Below, in pieces: positions 14,901-23,235 of a stretch of DNA of 27,539 nt. This DNA comes from PALSA-243 sp049522755 (GTDB taxonomy: Bacteria; Acidobacteriota; Terriglobia; Bryobacterales; Bryobacteraceae): contig JBEKNN010000111.1 in the NCBI GenBank assembly GCA_049522755.1, positions 1 to 27,539 of the forward strand. The letters run 5' to 3'. The notes below the pieces were generated by a model. That model saw nothing but the letters and a program-made list of their open reading frames with translations. It was not told the DNA's origin and made no database searches. The position numbers and the translations under genes are program-made. Position 1 is the first letter of the stretch. Every line of letters starts with the position of its first letter.

Positions 14901-15753
14901 AACGGTTGGAATCTGTTCCAAGCCGAATTCGACGCCCGCCGCCGGCGTAGCGCCGCAGTTGGTCTCGTGGCTGCGCGACCACGGCATCGGCATCCGCGCC
15001 GACGAAGAGACCGCCGGTTACGCGGGCGGCGCCGTCGAGGGCATGCCGCGCGGTGAAGTCCCCGAAAGCTGCGATCTCATCGTCGTCCTGGGCGGCGACG
15101 GCACCCTGCTCTCGGCCGCGCGCGCCATCGGCAAACGCGAAATTCCGCTGTTTCCAGTGAATCTGGGCGGCCTTGGCTTCCTTACCGCGATCACCGTGGG
15201 CGAACTCTTCCCCGAGCTGGAACGCGCCTTCCGCAGCGAACATCGCATCGAAAAACGCAAACTGTTGAGCATCGAAGTGCTGCGCGACGGCGAAACAATC
15301 GCCAGCTATGAAGCCCTGAACGACGCGGTGCTGGCGAAATCCGCCATCGCGCGCATCATCGATCTCGATACCTACGTGGACGATCAGTTCGTTTGCGCCT
15401 ATAAGGCCGACGGGCTCATCATCGCCACGCCCACCGGCTCCACGGCCTATTCGCTCTCCGCCGGCGGGCCGATCATTTATCCTTCGGTCCCCACCATCTG
15501 TCTGACGCCGATTTGCCCGCACATGCTGACTAACCGGCCGGTGCTGGTACCCGAGACCAGCGTAATCAAAGCGCTCTCGCGCGGGCCGGACGAATCGGTC
15601 TACCTTACTATCGACGGGCAAGTGGGCAACCCGATCCATCAGGGCGACGCGGTGGTATGCCGCAGCTCGAAATATTCGCTAATGCTGATCCGTCCGCCGC
15701 ATATGATGTTCTTCGACGTGCTGCGGCAAAAACTGAAATGGGGCGAACGATGA
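14887..15753 (+). CDS. nadK: NAD kinase
   Basis: A 288-residue NAD kinase (ATP/polyphosphate + NAD+ to NADP+), cytoplasmic. Motifs are VVLGGDGTLL (G69-G70-D71-G72), PVNLGGLGFLT, the ND-containing EALNDAVLAK segment, and ATPTGSTAYSLSAGGPI, followed by LTPICPHMLTNRPVLV. Length matches the family. The start lies 14 nt inside tlyA, and the stop overlaps the symporter gene (ATGA, 15750-15753). tlyA-nadK adjacency is common in bacteria. NADPH is needed for isoprenoid and squalene synthesis, but linkage by function is only inference. Confidence 0.95.
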   Translation: MPAIKTVGICSKPNSTPAAGVAPQLVSWLRDHGIGIRADEETAGYAGGAVEGMPRGEVPESCDLIVVLGGDGTLLSAARAIGKREIPLFPVNLGGLGFLTAITVGELFPELERAFRSEHRIEKRKLLSIEVLRDGETIASYEALNDAVLAKSAIARIIDLDTYVDDQFVCAYKADGLIIATPTGSTAYSLSAGGPIIYPSVPTICLTPICPHMLTNRPVLVPETSVIKALSRGPDESVYLTIDGQVGNPIHQGDAVVCRSSKYSLMLIRPPHMMFFDVLRQKLKWGER

Positions 15754-16955
15754 AACGGATTTCCCTGACCGCCTGGATCTTCATCGGCATGGCCGCGGGC
15801 GTGCTGCTCGGCGTCTTTGCACCGGCTTTCGCCAAGCAGCTCGGTCCAGTGAGCGCGGTGTTTCTACGGCTGATTCGCTCGATTGTCGCGCCGTTGATCT
15901 TCGCCACGCTGGTGGCGGGCATCGCCGGCAGCGGCGGCTCGAAAAATATGGGCCGCATCGGCGCCAAAGCCATTTTGTACTTCGAACTTGTCACTACGCT
16001 GGCGCTGTTCCTGGGATTAGCCGCTGTGAATCTGGTTCGGCCCGGCCTGGGAGTGCCTATCTCGCAAACCGCGGGCGACAAGATTCCACAGGCGGCTACC
16101 ACCGCCGGTTCGTTTGTCGAACACATTGTGCCGGTCAGCTTGATCGACGCCATGGCGCGTAACGACGTGCTGCAAGTGGTGGTTTTCGCCTTCCTGTTCG
16201 GCGCCGCGTGCGCGGCCATCGGCGCCAAGGCTGCGCCGGTGGTTGCATTCTGCGGATCGCTGGCGGAAGTAATGTTTCAGTACACGAAGTATGTCATGTA
16301 TCTGGCGCCGTTCGGGGTAGGAGCAGCTATCGCTGTCACTGTCGGGTCGAAAGGCATCGGCGTACTGTTCGGGCTGAGCAAACTCATTCTCACCATGTAT
16401 GGCGCCGCGGTGCTGTGCGTCCTGCTGATTCTGTGGCCTGCCATTCCATTGTTTCGCATTCCGGCCAGTAAGTTCTACCGCGCCGTTCGCGAGCCGGTAA
16501 TGATCGCATTTTCCACGGCATCGAGCGAAGCCGCGCTGCCGCTGGCGCTGGAGAACATGGAGAGCTTCGGCGTGCCGAAACACATTGTAGGATTCGTGAT
16601 TCCCACTGGCTACAGTTTCAACCTGGTGGGCAGCACGCTCTATCTGTCTCTCGCTTCAGTCTTCGTGGCGCAAGCCGCGGGCGTCCACCTTTCGCTCGGC
16701 GAGCAACTGCTTATGATGCTGACTCTGATGCTCACCAGCAAGGGCGTCGCGGGCATTCCGCGCGCGGCGCTGGTGATTCTCTCGGGCACTCTCGCTACAT
16801 TCCACCTGCCTATGGAAGGCGCGGCCGTATTGCTCGGCGTGGATGCCGTGCTCGATATGGCCCGCACCGCCATCAACGTGCTTGGTAACTGCCTCGCCAG
16901 CGCGGTGGTCGCCCGGTGGGAGGGTTATAAACTGACAGGCGATGTAGCCGATTAA
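15750..16955 (+). CDS. Dicarboxylate/amino acid:cation symporter (DAACS family)
   Basis: A 401-residue inner-membrane transporter of the GltP/DctA family (PF00375). The frame opens earlier (15657), but the ATG at 15750 overlaps the nadK stop and gives a natural membrane start (MKRISLTAWIFIGMAAGVLLG). Family parts seen are VAPLIFATLVAGIAGSG, the hairpin STASSEAALPLALENM, FGVPKHIVGFVIPTGYSFNL, and TM8 VDAVLDMARTAINVLGN with D365, D369, R372 and N376. Two Na+-site residues differ from GltPh: the Asp of NMDGT is V293 (NLVGS), and the TM8 D405 equivalent is N380. That suggests H+ coupling or altered ion use. Substrate (glutamate, aspartate or C4-dicarboxylate) is not determined. Last gene of the xseB operon. 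Confidence 0.9.
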   Translation: MKRISLTAWIFIGMAAGVLLGVFAPAFAKQLGPVSAVFLRLIRSIVAPLIFATLVAGIAGSGGSKNMGRIGAKAILYFELVTTLALFLGLAAVNLVRPGLGVPISQTAGDKIPQAATTAGSFVEHIVPVSLIDAMARNDVLQVVVFAFLFGAACAAIGAKAAPVVAFCGSLAEVMFQYTKYVMYLAPFGVGAAIAVTVGSKGIGVLFGLSKLILTMYGAAVLCVLLILWPAIPLFRIPASKFYRAVREPVMIAFSTASSEAALPLALENMESFGVPKHIVGFVIPTGYSFNLVGSTLYLSLASVFVAQAAGVHLSLGEQLLMMLTLMLTSKGVAGIPRAALVILSGTLATFHLPMEGAAVLLGVDAVLDMARTAINVLGNCLASAVVARWEGYKLTGDVAD

Positions 16956-17025
16956 CAACGCCGGAAGCAGCAAGGCCCGGATGGCTTGATAGCGAGACGT
17001 CCTTTAGCGTAAGTTACTGGATAGG

Positions 17026-17243
17026 ATGCCCAATAGAACCACCGGTAAGCTTGATCGCCAGGCCGGAAGAGTCAGCCGGGTCTGTCGCGTTCCTGGAGGC
17101 GATGGGCAAGGGCGGCGGGGCGCGCGCCGGTTGAACGGGCGGTCGCGGATTATTACGGCCCGCTTTCGACTGAGGAGACAAAGGAACAAGCTGAATGGGG
17201 CGAATTTGCGCTCCGGGAATTTCCTTATGAGGAGCGCGCCTGA
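17026..17243 (+). pseudogene. Remnant of a small antitoxin-like gene
   Basis: An ATG at 17026 with GGATAG before it opens MPNRTTGKLDRQAGRVSRVC, which looks like the start of a ribbon-helix-helix type protein. The frame then degenerates. A second piece in another frame reads ERAVADYYGPLSTEETKEQA, then EWGEFALREFPYEERA and TGA (17133-17243), an ending I recall from short acidobacterial antitoxin-like proteins. The two halves are in frames 1 and 0, so at least one indel separates them. No toxin gene follows. Family assignment is tentative. Confidence 0.35.
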
Positions 17244-17303
17244 GCGCCGTCAACTCCGGGAACTGTACTCTCGGGAAACTCCATCTCGCGCGAGAGCCGA
17301 AGC

Positions 17304-17325
17304 GCGTTCACACGATTGTGAACGC
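17304..17325. promoter_or_regulatory. Perfect 22-nt palindrome upstream of the M13 peptidase gene
   Basis: GCGTTCACA-CGAT-TGTGAACGC is a perfect 9-bp inverted repeat with a 4-nt centre, about 140 nt before the peptidase start. The TTCACA/TGTGAA arms resemble operators of LacI- or GntR-type repressors. No regulator gene of those families is in the window. As RNA it would form a stable hairpin, but no T-run follows. Confidence 0.5.
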
Positions 17326-17467
17326 TGCACGCATGAGTGCGCGCGCTACGATCGCTCCGAGTTTCCTCGCCCTATGAACGACAACGTCTTGGCCGGTAAG
17401 CGTTAAACCAAAGCCCGGCCTCACGAAACTCCTTCAGCCGCGTAGAATTGAAGAGAAGGAGTCTGCC

Positions 17468-19489
17468 TTGCTCAGGATCGCTTTCACCGCATCGCTTTGC
17501 GCTTTGGCGCTTGCCGCTCAAACGCCGCCGGCTTCCAAGCCCAATGCGCTTCGCTTCGATATCAATGCCCTCGACCGGACCGCCGATCCATGCGTCGATT
17601 TCTACCAGTACGCCTGCGGAACCTGGATGAAGAACAACCCGATTCCCCCCGACCAGTCGCGCTGGGGGCGTTTCTCGGAATTGCAGGAGCGCAACCGCGA
17701 CGTGCTGCATGAGATCCTCGAAGCGGCCGCCAAACCGGATGCCAATCGCGACCAGGTAACGCGCGAGATCGGCGATTATTATGCTGCCTGCATGGACGAA
17801 AAAGGCATTGACGCGCGCGGTATCGACGCGCTCAAGCCCGAGCTCGACCGCATACGCAACCTGAAAGACAAATCGCAGCTCGCCGAGGAAGTCGCGCATC
17901 TGCAACGCTCCGGCGCCGGCGCTCTCTTCGATTTCAATTCCGGGCAGGACTTTAAGGATTCCACGGCCGTGATCGCGCAACTCGATCAGGATGGCCTGGG
18001 CCTGCCGGAGCGCGACTACTATCTCAAGGACGATCCGAAATCGGTCGAGTTGCGTAAGCAATATCTGGTCCACGTGCAGCGCATATTCCAGCTGATGGGC
18101 GAAAAAGCCGACGTTGCCAAGTCCCATGCCGATGCTGTGATGAAGATCGAGACCGCGCTGGCCAAGGGCTCTCTCGATAACGTCTCCCGCCGCGACCCCG
18201 AAAAGGTCTACCACTTGATGACCAGGCAGGAGTTGCAAGCGCTCAGCCCCGACTTCCGCTGGAACCAGTACCTGACCACCAGCGGCTCTCCGGAATTCCA
18301 GAGCGTGAACGTGGCGTGGCCGGATTTCTTCAAGACCTTAAACGCCGAGATCCAGAGCGCCAGTCTGGACGATTGGAAGACCTATCTCACGTGGCACCTG
18401 GTGCACGCCGAAACGGCGTTTCTGCCCAAGCCATTCGTTGATGAGACATTCGATTTCTTCGGCAAGACGCTCACCGGCGCCAAGGAACAGCGGCCGCGCT
18501 GGAAGCGCTGCGTCGATTTCACCGATAACGAATTGGGCGAAGCGCTGGGCCAGAAGTTCGTCGAGCGCACATTCGGAAAAGAAGGCAAGGAGCGCACTCT
18601 GGCCATGGTGGACCGCTTGGAGAAAGCGCTGGGTCAAGACCTCGAGGCGGTTTCGTGGATGACGCCCGCCACCAAGCAGAAGGCGATGCAAAAGCTGGCG
18701 GCCATCAAGAACAAGATCGGCTATCCCGATCATTGGCGCGACTATTCCAGCATCGCCATCAAGCGCGACGACCCGCTGGGCAACAGCTTCCGCGCCGACC
18801 AGTTCGAGTTCCAGCGCCAGTTGAATAAGATCGGCAAGCCGGTGGACCGCCTCGAATGGGCCATGTCTCCGCCCACCGTCAATGCGTATTACGATCCACA
18901 GATGAACGACATCAACTTCCCCGCGGGAATCCTGCAGCCTCCGTTTTACGATAACGATATGGACGACGCCGTGAACTTCGGCGGCATCGGCATGGTGATC
19001 GGCCACGAGTTGACGCACGGCTTCGACGACCAGGGCCGCCAGTTCGACGCCGAGGGCAACCTGAAAGACTGGTGGACGGCGGAAGACGCCAAAGAGTTCG
19101 ACCAGCGCGAGGCGTGCGTAGTGAATGAGTATTCGAAGTTTACCGTGGCCGGGGTCAACGTCAACGGCAAGCTGACGCTGGGCGAAAACACCGCCGATAA
19201 CGGCGGCGTGCGCATTGCGCTGATGGCGCTGGAGACGGCGCTCGCCAATAAAACCAGGCCGCAGATCGGCGGGTTCACGCCTGAGCAGCGCTTCTTCCTC
19301 TCCTTCGGCCAGGTGTGGTGCGGCAACTCGCGCGAAGAGGCCGAGCGCCTCCAAGTGCAGACCGACCCGCACTCGCCGGCGCGCTTCCGCGTCAACGGAG
19401 TGGTGCAGAATATGCCGGAATTCCAGAAAGCCTTTTCGTGCAAGGCGGGCCAGCCTATGGCTCCGGCGAATGCCTGTCACGTCTGGTGA
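17468..19489 (+). CDS. M13 family metallopeptidase (neprilysin/PepO-like), secreted
   Basis: A 673-residue zinc endopeptidase. The start is TTG at 17468, fixed by AAGGAG 8 nt upstream and by the signal peptide MLRIAFTASLCALALAAQ; there is no ATG alternative near. The N-terminal M13 domain begins with DRTADPCVDFYQYACGTWMK. The catalytic domain carries NAYYDPQMNDINFPAGILQ, the zinc site H513-E-L-T-H517 (VIGHELTHGFDDQG) and the third ligand E573 in ENTADNGG. It ends in the usual C-terminal CHVW. Length fits the family (about 660-690). Such enzymes cut peptides outside the cell or in the periplasm; Acidobacteria often have many copies. It stands alone, preceded by a palindrome and a TAGAAT, and is convergent with the PQQ dehydrogenase (54 nt between stops). 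Confidence 0.95.
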   Translation: MLRIAFTASLCALALAAQTPPASKPNALRFDINALDRTADPCVDFYQYACGTWMKNNPIPPDQSRWGRFSELQERNRDVLHEILEAAAKPDANRDQVTREIGDYYAACMDEKGIDARGIDALKPELDRIRNLKDKSQLAEEVAHLQRSGAGALFDFNSGQDFKDSTAVIAQLDQDGLGLPERDYYLKDDPKSVELRKQYLVHVQRIFQLMGEKADVAKSHADAVMKIETALAKGSLDNVSRRDPEKVYHLMTRQELQALSPDFRWNQYLTTSGSPEFQSVNVAWPDFFKTLNAEIQSASLDDWKTYLTWHLVHAETAFLPKPFVDETFDFFGKTLTGAKEQRPRWKRCVDFTDNELGEALGQKFVERTFGKEGKERTLAMVDRLEKALGQDLEAVSWMTPATKQKAMQKLAAIKNKIGYPDHWRDYSSIAIKRDDPLGNSFRADQFEFQRQLNKIGKPVDRLEWAMSPPTVNAYYDPQMNDINFPAGILQPPFYDNDMDDAVNFGGIGMVIGHELTHGFDDQGRQFDAEGNLKDWWTAEDAKEFDQREACVVNEYSKFTVAGVNVNGKLTLGENTADNGGVRIALMALETALANKTRPQIGGFTPEQRFFLSFGQVWCGNSREEAERLQVQTDPHSPARFRVNGVVQNMPEFQKAFSCKAGQPMAPANACHVW

Positions 19490-19543
19490 GGTTCGCAACT
19501 CGCCTGCAAGGTCGGCCCGGCGTCTTTGACGAGTTACTCCGCG

Positions 19544-21124
19544 CTACCTTAGCATCGCGAAGCCGAACAAAGTGTCTCCGGCGGCGACCACCAGATACTG
19601 CGTGCCGTCGAGCTCATAGGTGATCGGGCCGTTCGTCACTGAGCCACCAAGATTCGCGTGCCAGAGCGGGTTGCCGTTGGCGGGGTCCAGCGCCACCAGA
19701 TTGCCGGAGCCGTCGCCGGCGAACAGGAGCTTGCCGGCGGTCGACAAGAGCCCGGAGCGGCCGCCGTCTTCCCACTTATGGGTCCACTTCACCTTGCCGG
19801 TCTTGTAGTCAATCGCCTGGATCATCGATTCCGCCCAGCCGCCGCGGTCGTTTCCACCCCAGCCTTCGGGTTTGTCACTCGGGTCGTAGATATAGTAAAC
19901 ACTAAACGCACGCGACGCGCTTACATAGAAAAGACCGGTGTCCGGGTCGTAAGTGGGTGGCGGCCAGTTAGTGGCGCCGCCCTGGTTCGGTGAGACCAGC
20001 GCGCCGTCGAGCTGCGGCTCCTTCGCGGGGTTCAGGATCGGCTCGCCTTTTGCATCGACGCCCTTCGACCAGTTGATCTTCACGAACTCGGAGCTCGAAA
20101 TGTTCTTGCCGGTGGCGCGGTCCAGTACGAAGAAATAGCCGTTGCGGCTGGCCTGCGCCACCAGCTTGCGCTTCTGGCCGTTGATTTCGCCGTCGATCAG
20201 CACCGGCGTCTGCGTAGCATCCCAATCGTGCGTGTCGTGCGGCGACGATTGGAAATACCACTGCATCTTTCCGGTGTCCGGATTGAGCGCCACCACCGAC
20301 GCCGTAAACAGGTTCGCGCCGGCACGGGACTTTCCCGCGATCACCGGCTGCGGGTTGCCGGTGGGCACATAGATCATGTTCAGCTCGGGGTCGTAAGTCG
20401 GCGTGAGCCATGTCATGCCGCCGCCGTGCTTCATCGCCTCCACACTCGGCCAGGTTTCCGACCCCGGATCGCCCATCTTCTGCGGGACCGTGTACCATCG
20501 CCACTGCAGTGCGCCCGTTTCGGGGTCGTGCGATTCGATGTAGCCGGGGCGGTCCAGATCGTCGCCGCTGACGCCCGTGATGATGTGGTTCCCGACTACC
20601 AGCGGAGCCATCGAGCCGAAGTAATACTGGTCCAGGTCGCAGATCGACTTGTGCCAGCGCTCTTTTCCATCCTTCAAATTGAGCGATACCATGTTGCAGT
20701 CCGGCGTCAGGAAGTACAGCCAGTTGCCGTACACGCCGGCGCCGCGGTTGCCGATGTGCTCGCCGCCGTGAGGCGTCCACTGGAAGTGCCACACTTCGCG
20801 CCCGGTGCGCGCGTCCACCGCCCAGGCGTGGTCCGGCATGGTGAAGTAGAGTATGCCGTTGACTTCGACAGGGGTCGCGGAGATGCGGCCGCCGGTGGTG
20901 CCCGCGCCGCCGGGCGCGCCGTTGGCGCGGTAGACCCACGCCAGAGACAGCGAGTTGATATTCGACTGGTTGATCTTGGTGAGCGTGCTATAGCGGCGCC
21001 CGGAGTAGTCGCCGTTGTAAGTCGGCCATGTGTCGGTAGGCGGCGCCAATAGCTTGGCGGGGTTCAGGCCGCCCTGCGCCAGTAGGGCCGAGGAAGCAAG
21101 CAAGAGTGCGCCGGGTAACTTCAT
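19544..21124 (-). CDS. PQQ-dependent dehydrogenase (quinoprotein)
   Basis: A 526-residue periplasmic quinoprotein with a signal peptide (MKLPGALLLASSALLAQG). Eight-bladed propeller features are clear: TYNGDYSGRRYSTLTKINQSN near the start, repeated tryptophan docking motifs (DARTGREVWHF, DPETGALQWRW, NPDTGKMQWYFQSS), the catalytic-region HDTHDWD (residues 296-302), and the terminal TNGPITYELDGTQYLVVAAG. There is no vicinal Cys-Cys pair as in methanol dehydrogenase, and no own heme motif. Electrons probably go to the triheme cytochrome encoded just upstream, whose stop overlaps this ATG (ATGA, 21121-21124). Substrate (alcohol, aldehyde or sugar) is unknown. It is a paralogue of the partial gene at 1-197. 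Confidence 0.93.
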   Translation of the reverse strand: MKLPGALLLASSALLAQGGLNPAKLLAPPTDTWPTYNGDYSGRRYSTLTKINQSNINSLSLAWVYRANGAPGGAGTTGGRISATPVEVNGILYFTMPDHAWAVDARTGREVWHFQWTPHGGEHIGNRGAGVYGNWLYFLTPDCNMVSLNLKDGKERWHKSICDLDQYYFGSMAPLVVGNHIITGVSGDDLDRPGYIESHDPETGALQWRWYTVPQKMGDPGSETWPSVEAMKHGGGMTWLTPTYDPELNMIYVPTGNPQPVIAGKSRAGANLFTASVVALNPDTGKMQWYFQSSPHDTHDWDATQTPVLIDGEINGQKRKLVAQASRNGYFFVLDRATGKNISSSEFVKINWSKGVDAKGEPILNPAKEPQLDGALVSPNQGGATNWPPPTYDPDTGLFYVSASRAFSVYYIYDPSDKPEGWGGNDRGGWAESMIQAIDYKTGKVKWTHKWEDGGRSGLLSTAGKLLFAGDGSGNLVALDPANGNPLWHANLGGSVTNGPITYELDGTQYLVVAAGDTLFGFAMLR

Positions 21125-22188
21125 TTCAGAGTCTCCAGATAGGCAACGATGTCGTGGATGTTCTTATCCGTGTATGTGTCGAGTAACTCGTGGTGCGCCT
21201 CGGCGGGGTCATGCTTCACCACCTTTAGACCGGACGTGCGCTGGAACGAACGATACTCGCCTGTGCCATCCCGCAGCGCGACGCTGAAATCGTCGATGTG
21301 CACTAGCGTACCGGCAATCGGCGCGCCCGAGGCCGGCGTGACGGTGACGGTCACCGGATGGGCGGAGGCGCCTCCCCCGCCGCGCCCGCCGCCGCGTCCG
21401 CCGCCCCTCCCGCCGGGGAACAGAAAGGCCTGCTGCAACCCGGGAGGGTCCATCCGCGAAGCGATGTGAGCGAGATCCCCCGTCGCCGAGTGACAGGTGG
21501 AGCACTTGCCTGCACCGTTGAAGTAGGCGGAGCCAGCCTTGGGGTCGCCCGTGAGAACGTTCTGAATCTGCAGCGCGGCGCGCAGCGTATTGTAGACCTC
21601 CTGATGGATGGTGTGCGAAAGGTCCACAATCTGCGCCTCGGTGAGTTGCGCCACTGGCGTGGTCTGAGTGGGATGGCCTTTCTTGAGGAACGGCCCGATG
21701 GTGCTGCCGTAGCGATCGTGTAAGACGATCTCAGAGCGGACAAGGTCGGGGCCGTTATCGGACCCGCGGGCCTGCGTTCCGTGGCAGGTGATGCACTCTG
21801 CGGCATACACCTTGCGGCCGCGAAGGGCTGCGGCTTCGTCGATGACTTGCCTGTCGGCGGGACCAGGGGAGTACGCGGCGCCCCGTCCCCGGCCGGCAGG
21901 CGGCGGAGCGGCCGGTGAGGCGCCGGCTGGCGGAGCCGGGCCGTACTGTGTTGTCAGGTAATCGAGGATGAGCGCGAGTTGTTCGTCGCTACCCTTCGCG
22001 CCGCGAGCCACCATCGAATTGATGCTCTCCTGCCACTCCGCGCGCGTGCGGCGCTCCGATGTGACAGTCTCCACCGCATGGCAGGCGCCGCAGACCTGCT
22101 GCAGGGCCGCAGTCGCCGCGGCCTGAGACTGCGCCAAGCAAGTTGCAGGCGCCAGCAGCAGCGCCGCCACACATATGCCGTTTCGCAT
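21121..22188 (-). CDS. Triheme cytochrome c, PQQ dehydrogenase partner
   Basis: A 355-residue secreted cytochrome. The frame is open to 22227, but the ATG at 22188 is right: it follows GGAGGG at a good distance and begins a signal peptide (MRNGICVAALLLAPATCLAQ). Three heme motifs are C33-GA-C36-H, C132-IT-C135-H and C229-ST-C232-H, separated by Pro/Ala-rich linkers. A Gly/Arg-rich run (about residues 259-273, GGRGGGRGGGRGGGG) leads to a beta-type C-terminal domain (GTLVHIDDFSVALRDGTGEY) and HELLDTYTDKNIHDIVAYLETLK. The same tail occurs in other acidobacterial PQQ-linked cytochromes. It would carry electrons from the quinoprotein to the respiratory chain. First gene of a two-gene operon. Confidence 0.93.
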   Translation of the reverse strand: MRNGICVAALLLAPATCLAQSQAAATAALQQVCGACHAVETVTSERRTRAEWQESINSMVARGAKGSDEQLALILDYLTTQYGPAPPAGASPAAPPPAGRGRGAAYSPGPADRQVIDEAAALRGRKVYAAECITCHGTQARGSDNGPDLVRSEIVLHDRYGSTIGPFLKKGHPTQTTPVAQLTEAQIVDLSHTIHQEVYNTLRAALQIQNVLTGDPKAGSAYFNGAGKCSTCHSATGDLAHIASRMDPPGLQQAFLFPGGRGGGRGGGRGGGGASAHPVTVTVTPASGAPIAGTLVHIDDFSVALRDGTGEYRSFQRTSGLKVVKHDPAEAHHELLDTYTDKNIHDIVAYLETLK

Positions 22189-22289
22189 TTTCAATTTCCC
22201 TCCACGAAGACCGGCCCCGCCAGCCATCGACTAGTGTACAACCCGCCGTCATGGCCTGTAGCGGCACACCCGCCTGACGCGCCGCCATT

Positions 22290-22895
22290 TCAGTTCGACG
22301 GCCCGCCACCGTCATGCGCATCGTGCAGAAACTTGCGATAGGCTGCGTTGTTGAACGTGCTCCACGGCTGGAAGCCTCTCTCCCGATAAAGCTGGTACGC
22401 AAAGTCGATGTTGGCGCGGCAATCGAGCAAATCCCGCAGATTCAATCCGACCCGCTTCAGATGTACCGTATTGATCTGGAAATAGCCCCAATCCAGCGTT
22501 CCATCGGAATTATAATGGTAGATCTCGCAGGCGCCCCGCGGATTCTCAGCGCGCTGAATGGCCAGGGCCACCCGGCAAGCCGCGCCGAATTTGTTGCAGG
22601 CGTATTGCTGGTAAGCCGTCAGGCGATGGCCGAATTGATCGGCTTGAGCTTCCATGGCGTCGTCGCCGGAAGTTTTGGCAGCGACAACCAGCGGCCACTG
22701 AAAATGTATTTTCACCGGCGACTGAACGCTGAATGTGTATCGCTCCCGCAGGATCAGGATTGCGAAGGCAGCGGCCACTGCGAGAAGAAACAGCACGCCT
22801 GCGGAAGCGGCGGAGACCGGCGATTTGGACCCGGCGCGCCTTCGACGGGGCCGCTTCGACGGAGTGGGGAGCACCGCTTTGGTTCGGGCGCTCAT
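22290..22895 (-). CDS. Membrane-anchored lytic transglycosylase-like protein
   Basis: A 201-residue protein: a basic cytoplasmic N-terminus (residues 1-30, with RPRRRR), one membrane helix (31-50), then a lysozyme-fold domain (about 95-185). Its pattern IQRAENPRGACEIYHYNSDGTLDWGYFQIN resembles SLT/lysozyme-like transglycosylases, with E117 as the likely catalytic acid and GYFQIN in the place of the G-FQ-N signature. CRANIDFAYQLYRERGFQPWS matches the later helix. It would cleave peptidoglycan at the outer face of the inner membrane. The Cys residues (C100, C107, C123, C159) could form disulfides. It appears monocistronic, with no clear ribosome site at the ATG. Confidence 0.8.
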   Translation of the reverse strand: MSARTKAVLPTPSKRPRRRRAGSKSPVSAASAGVLFLLAVAAAFAILILRERYTFSVQSPVKIHFQWPLVVAAKTSGDDAMEAQADQFGHRLTAYQQYACNKFGAACRVALAIQRAENPRGACEIYHYNSDGTLDWGYFQINTVHLKRVGLNLRDLLDCRANIDFAYQLYRERGFQPWSTFNNAAYRKFLHDAHDGGGPSN

Positions 22896-23235
22896 GGCGT
22901 GGCGCCAGTACGCGCCAGCGTTGTTGACGCAGGAAAACCGGCGGGCAATCCTGCGGCGAATCTGCGAAAACGCATCACTTCGCCAGATTACTACAGGGCA
23001 CGCGTCCGGACTGCTGGCGCCCGTGGCCTCACTACCTCACGCTTCGACAACGACGGCGCTCATTTGCCGCAACTTCTGGCCCCGCCACAGGTTGCGCCCG
23101 GCGGCGCCTGCGGGGATTCCCGCATCCGTAAAGGCTCTCGTACAGGTGATAATTCATGCAACCAGCCTCCCGCCGCGGCAATTGTGCGTGCGCAACCGAT
23201 GCCCGGCCTGTTATAATTTATCCAATTAGCCTCCT
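22896..23235. other. Intergenic region upstream of ispH
   Basis: This 340-nt stretch between divergent genes has no convincing coding sequence. It has a 7-bp inverted repeat CGCAGGA (22928-22934) / TCCTGCG (22949-22955) and an imperfect hairpin at 23069-23095 (GCAAC / GTTGC with CTG / CAG). A consensus TATAAT lies close to ispH. Confidence 0.5.
23212..23217 (+). promoter_or_regulatory. -10 element of the ispH-hopanoid operon
   Basis: A perfect TATAAT lies 18 nt before the ispH ATG, in a locally AT-rich patch. The -35 at a 17-nt spacing is TGCGCA, a poor match. Transcription would begin at about 23224, leaving a leader of about 12 nt that lacks GGAGG (it holds CCTCCT instead). Confidence 0.45.

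Larger units (their letters stand above)
16956..17467. other. Intergenic region with gene remnant and palindrome
   Basis: This 512-nt gap contains no intact gene. It holds a degraded small gene (17026-17243), a perfect palindrome (17304-17325) and the promoter-proximal part of the M13 peptidase gene (TAGAAT at 17443-17448, then AAGGAG before the TTG start). No terminator-like hairpin with T-run follows the symporter gene. Confidence 0.5.

Noticed and set aside
14707..15639. A 310-codon minus-strand frame opposite tlyA/nadK
   Set aside because: Antisense to NAD kinase with all its motifs; composition typical of a shadow frame.
18338..19498. A 386-codon minus-strand frame opposite the M13 peptidase
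   Set aside because: It lies antisense to a well-supported metallopeptidase and has no recognisable domain or ribosome site.
19497..19535. Bidirectional terminator between the convergent M13 and PQQ genes
   Set aside because: Only a 6-bp AACTCG/CGAGTT repeat around a 27-nt loop and no T-run.
21360..21420. CRISPR-like or satellite repeat of CCGCC units
   Set aside because: It is the coding sequence of the Gly/Arg-rich hinge in the cytochrome gene.
22314..23216. A 300-codon plus-strand frame covering the transglycosylase and the region before ispH
   Set aside because: It is antisense to a lysozyme-fold gene and its part beyond it has no conserved feature.
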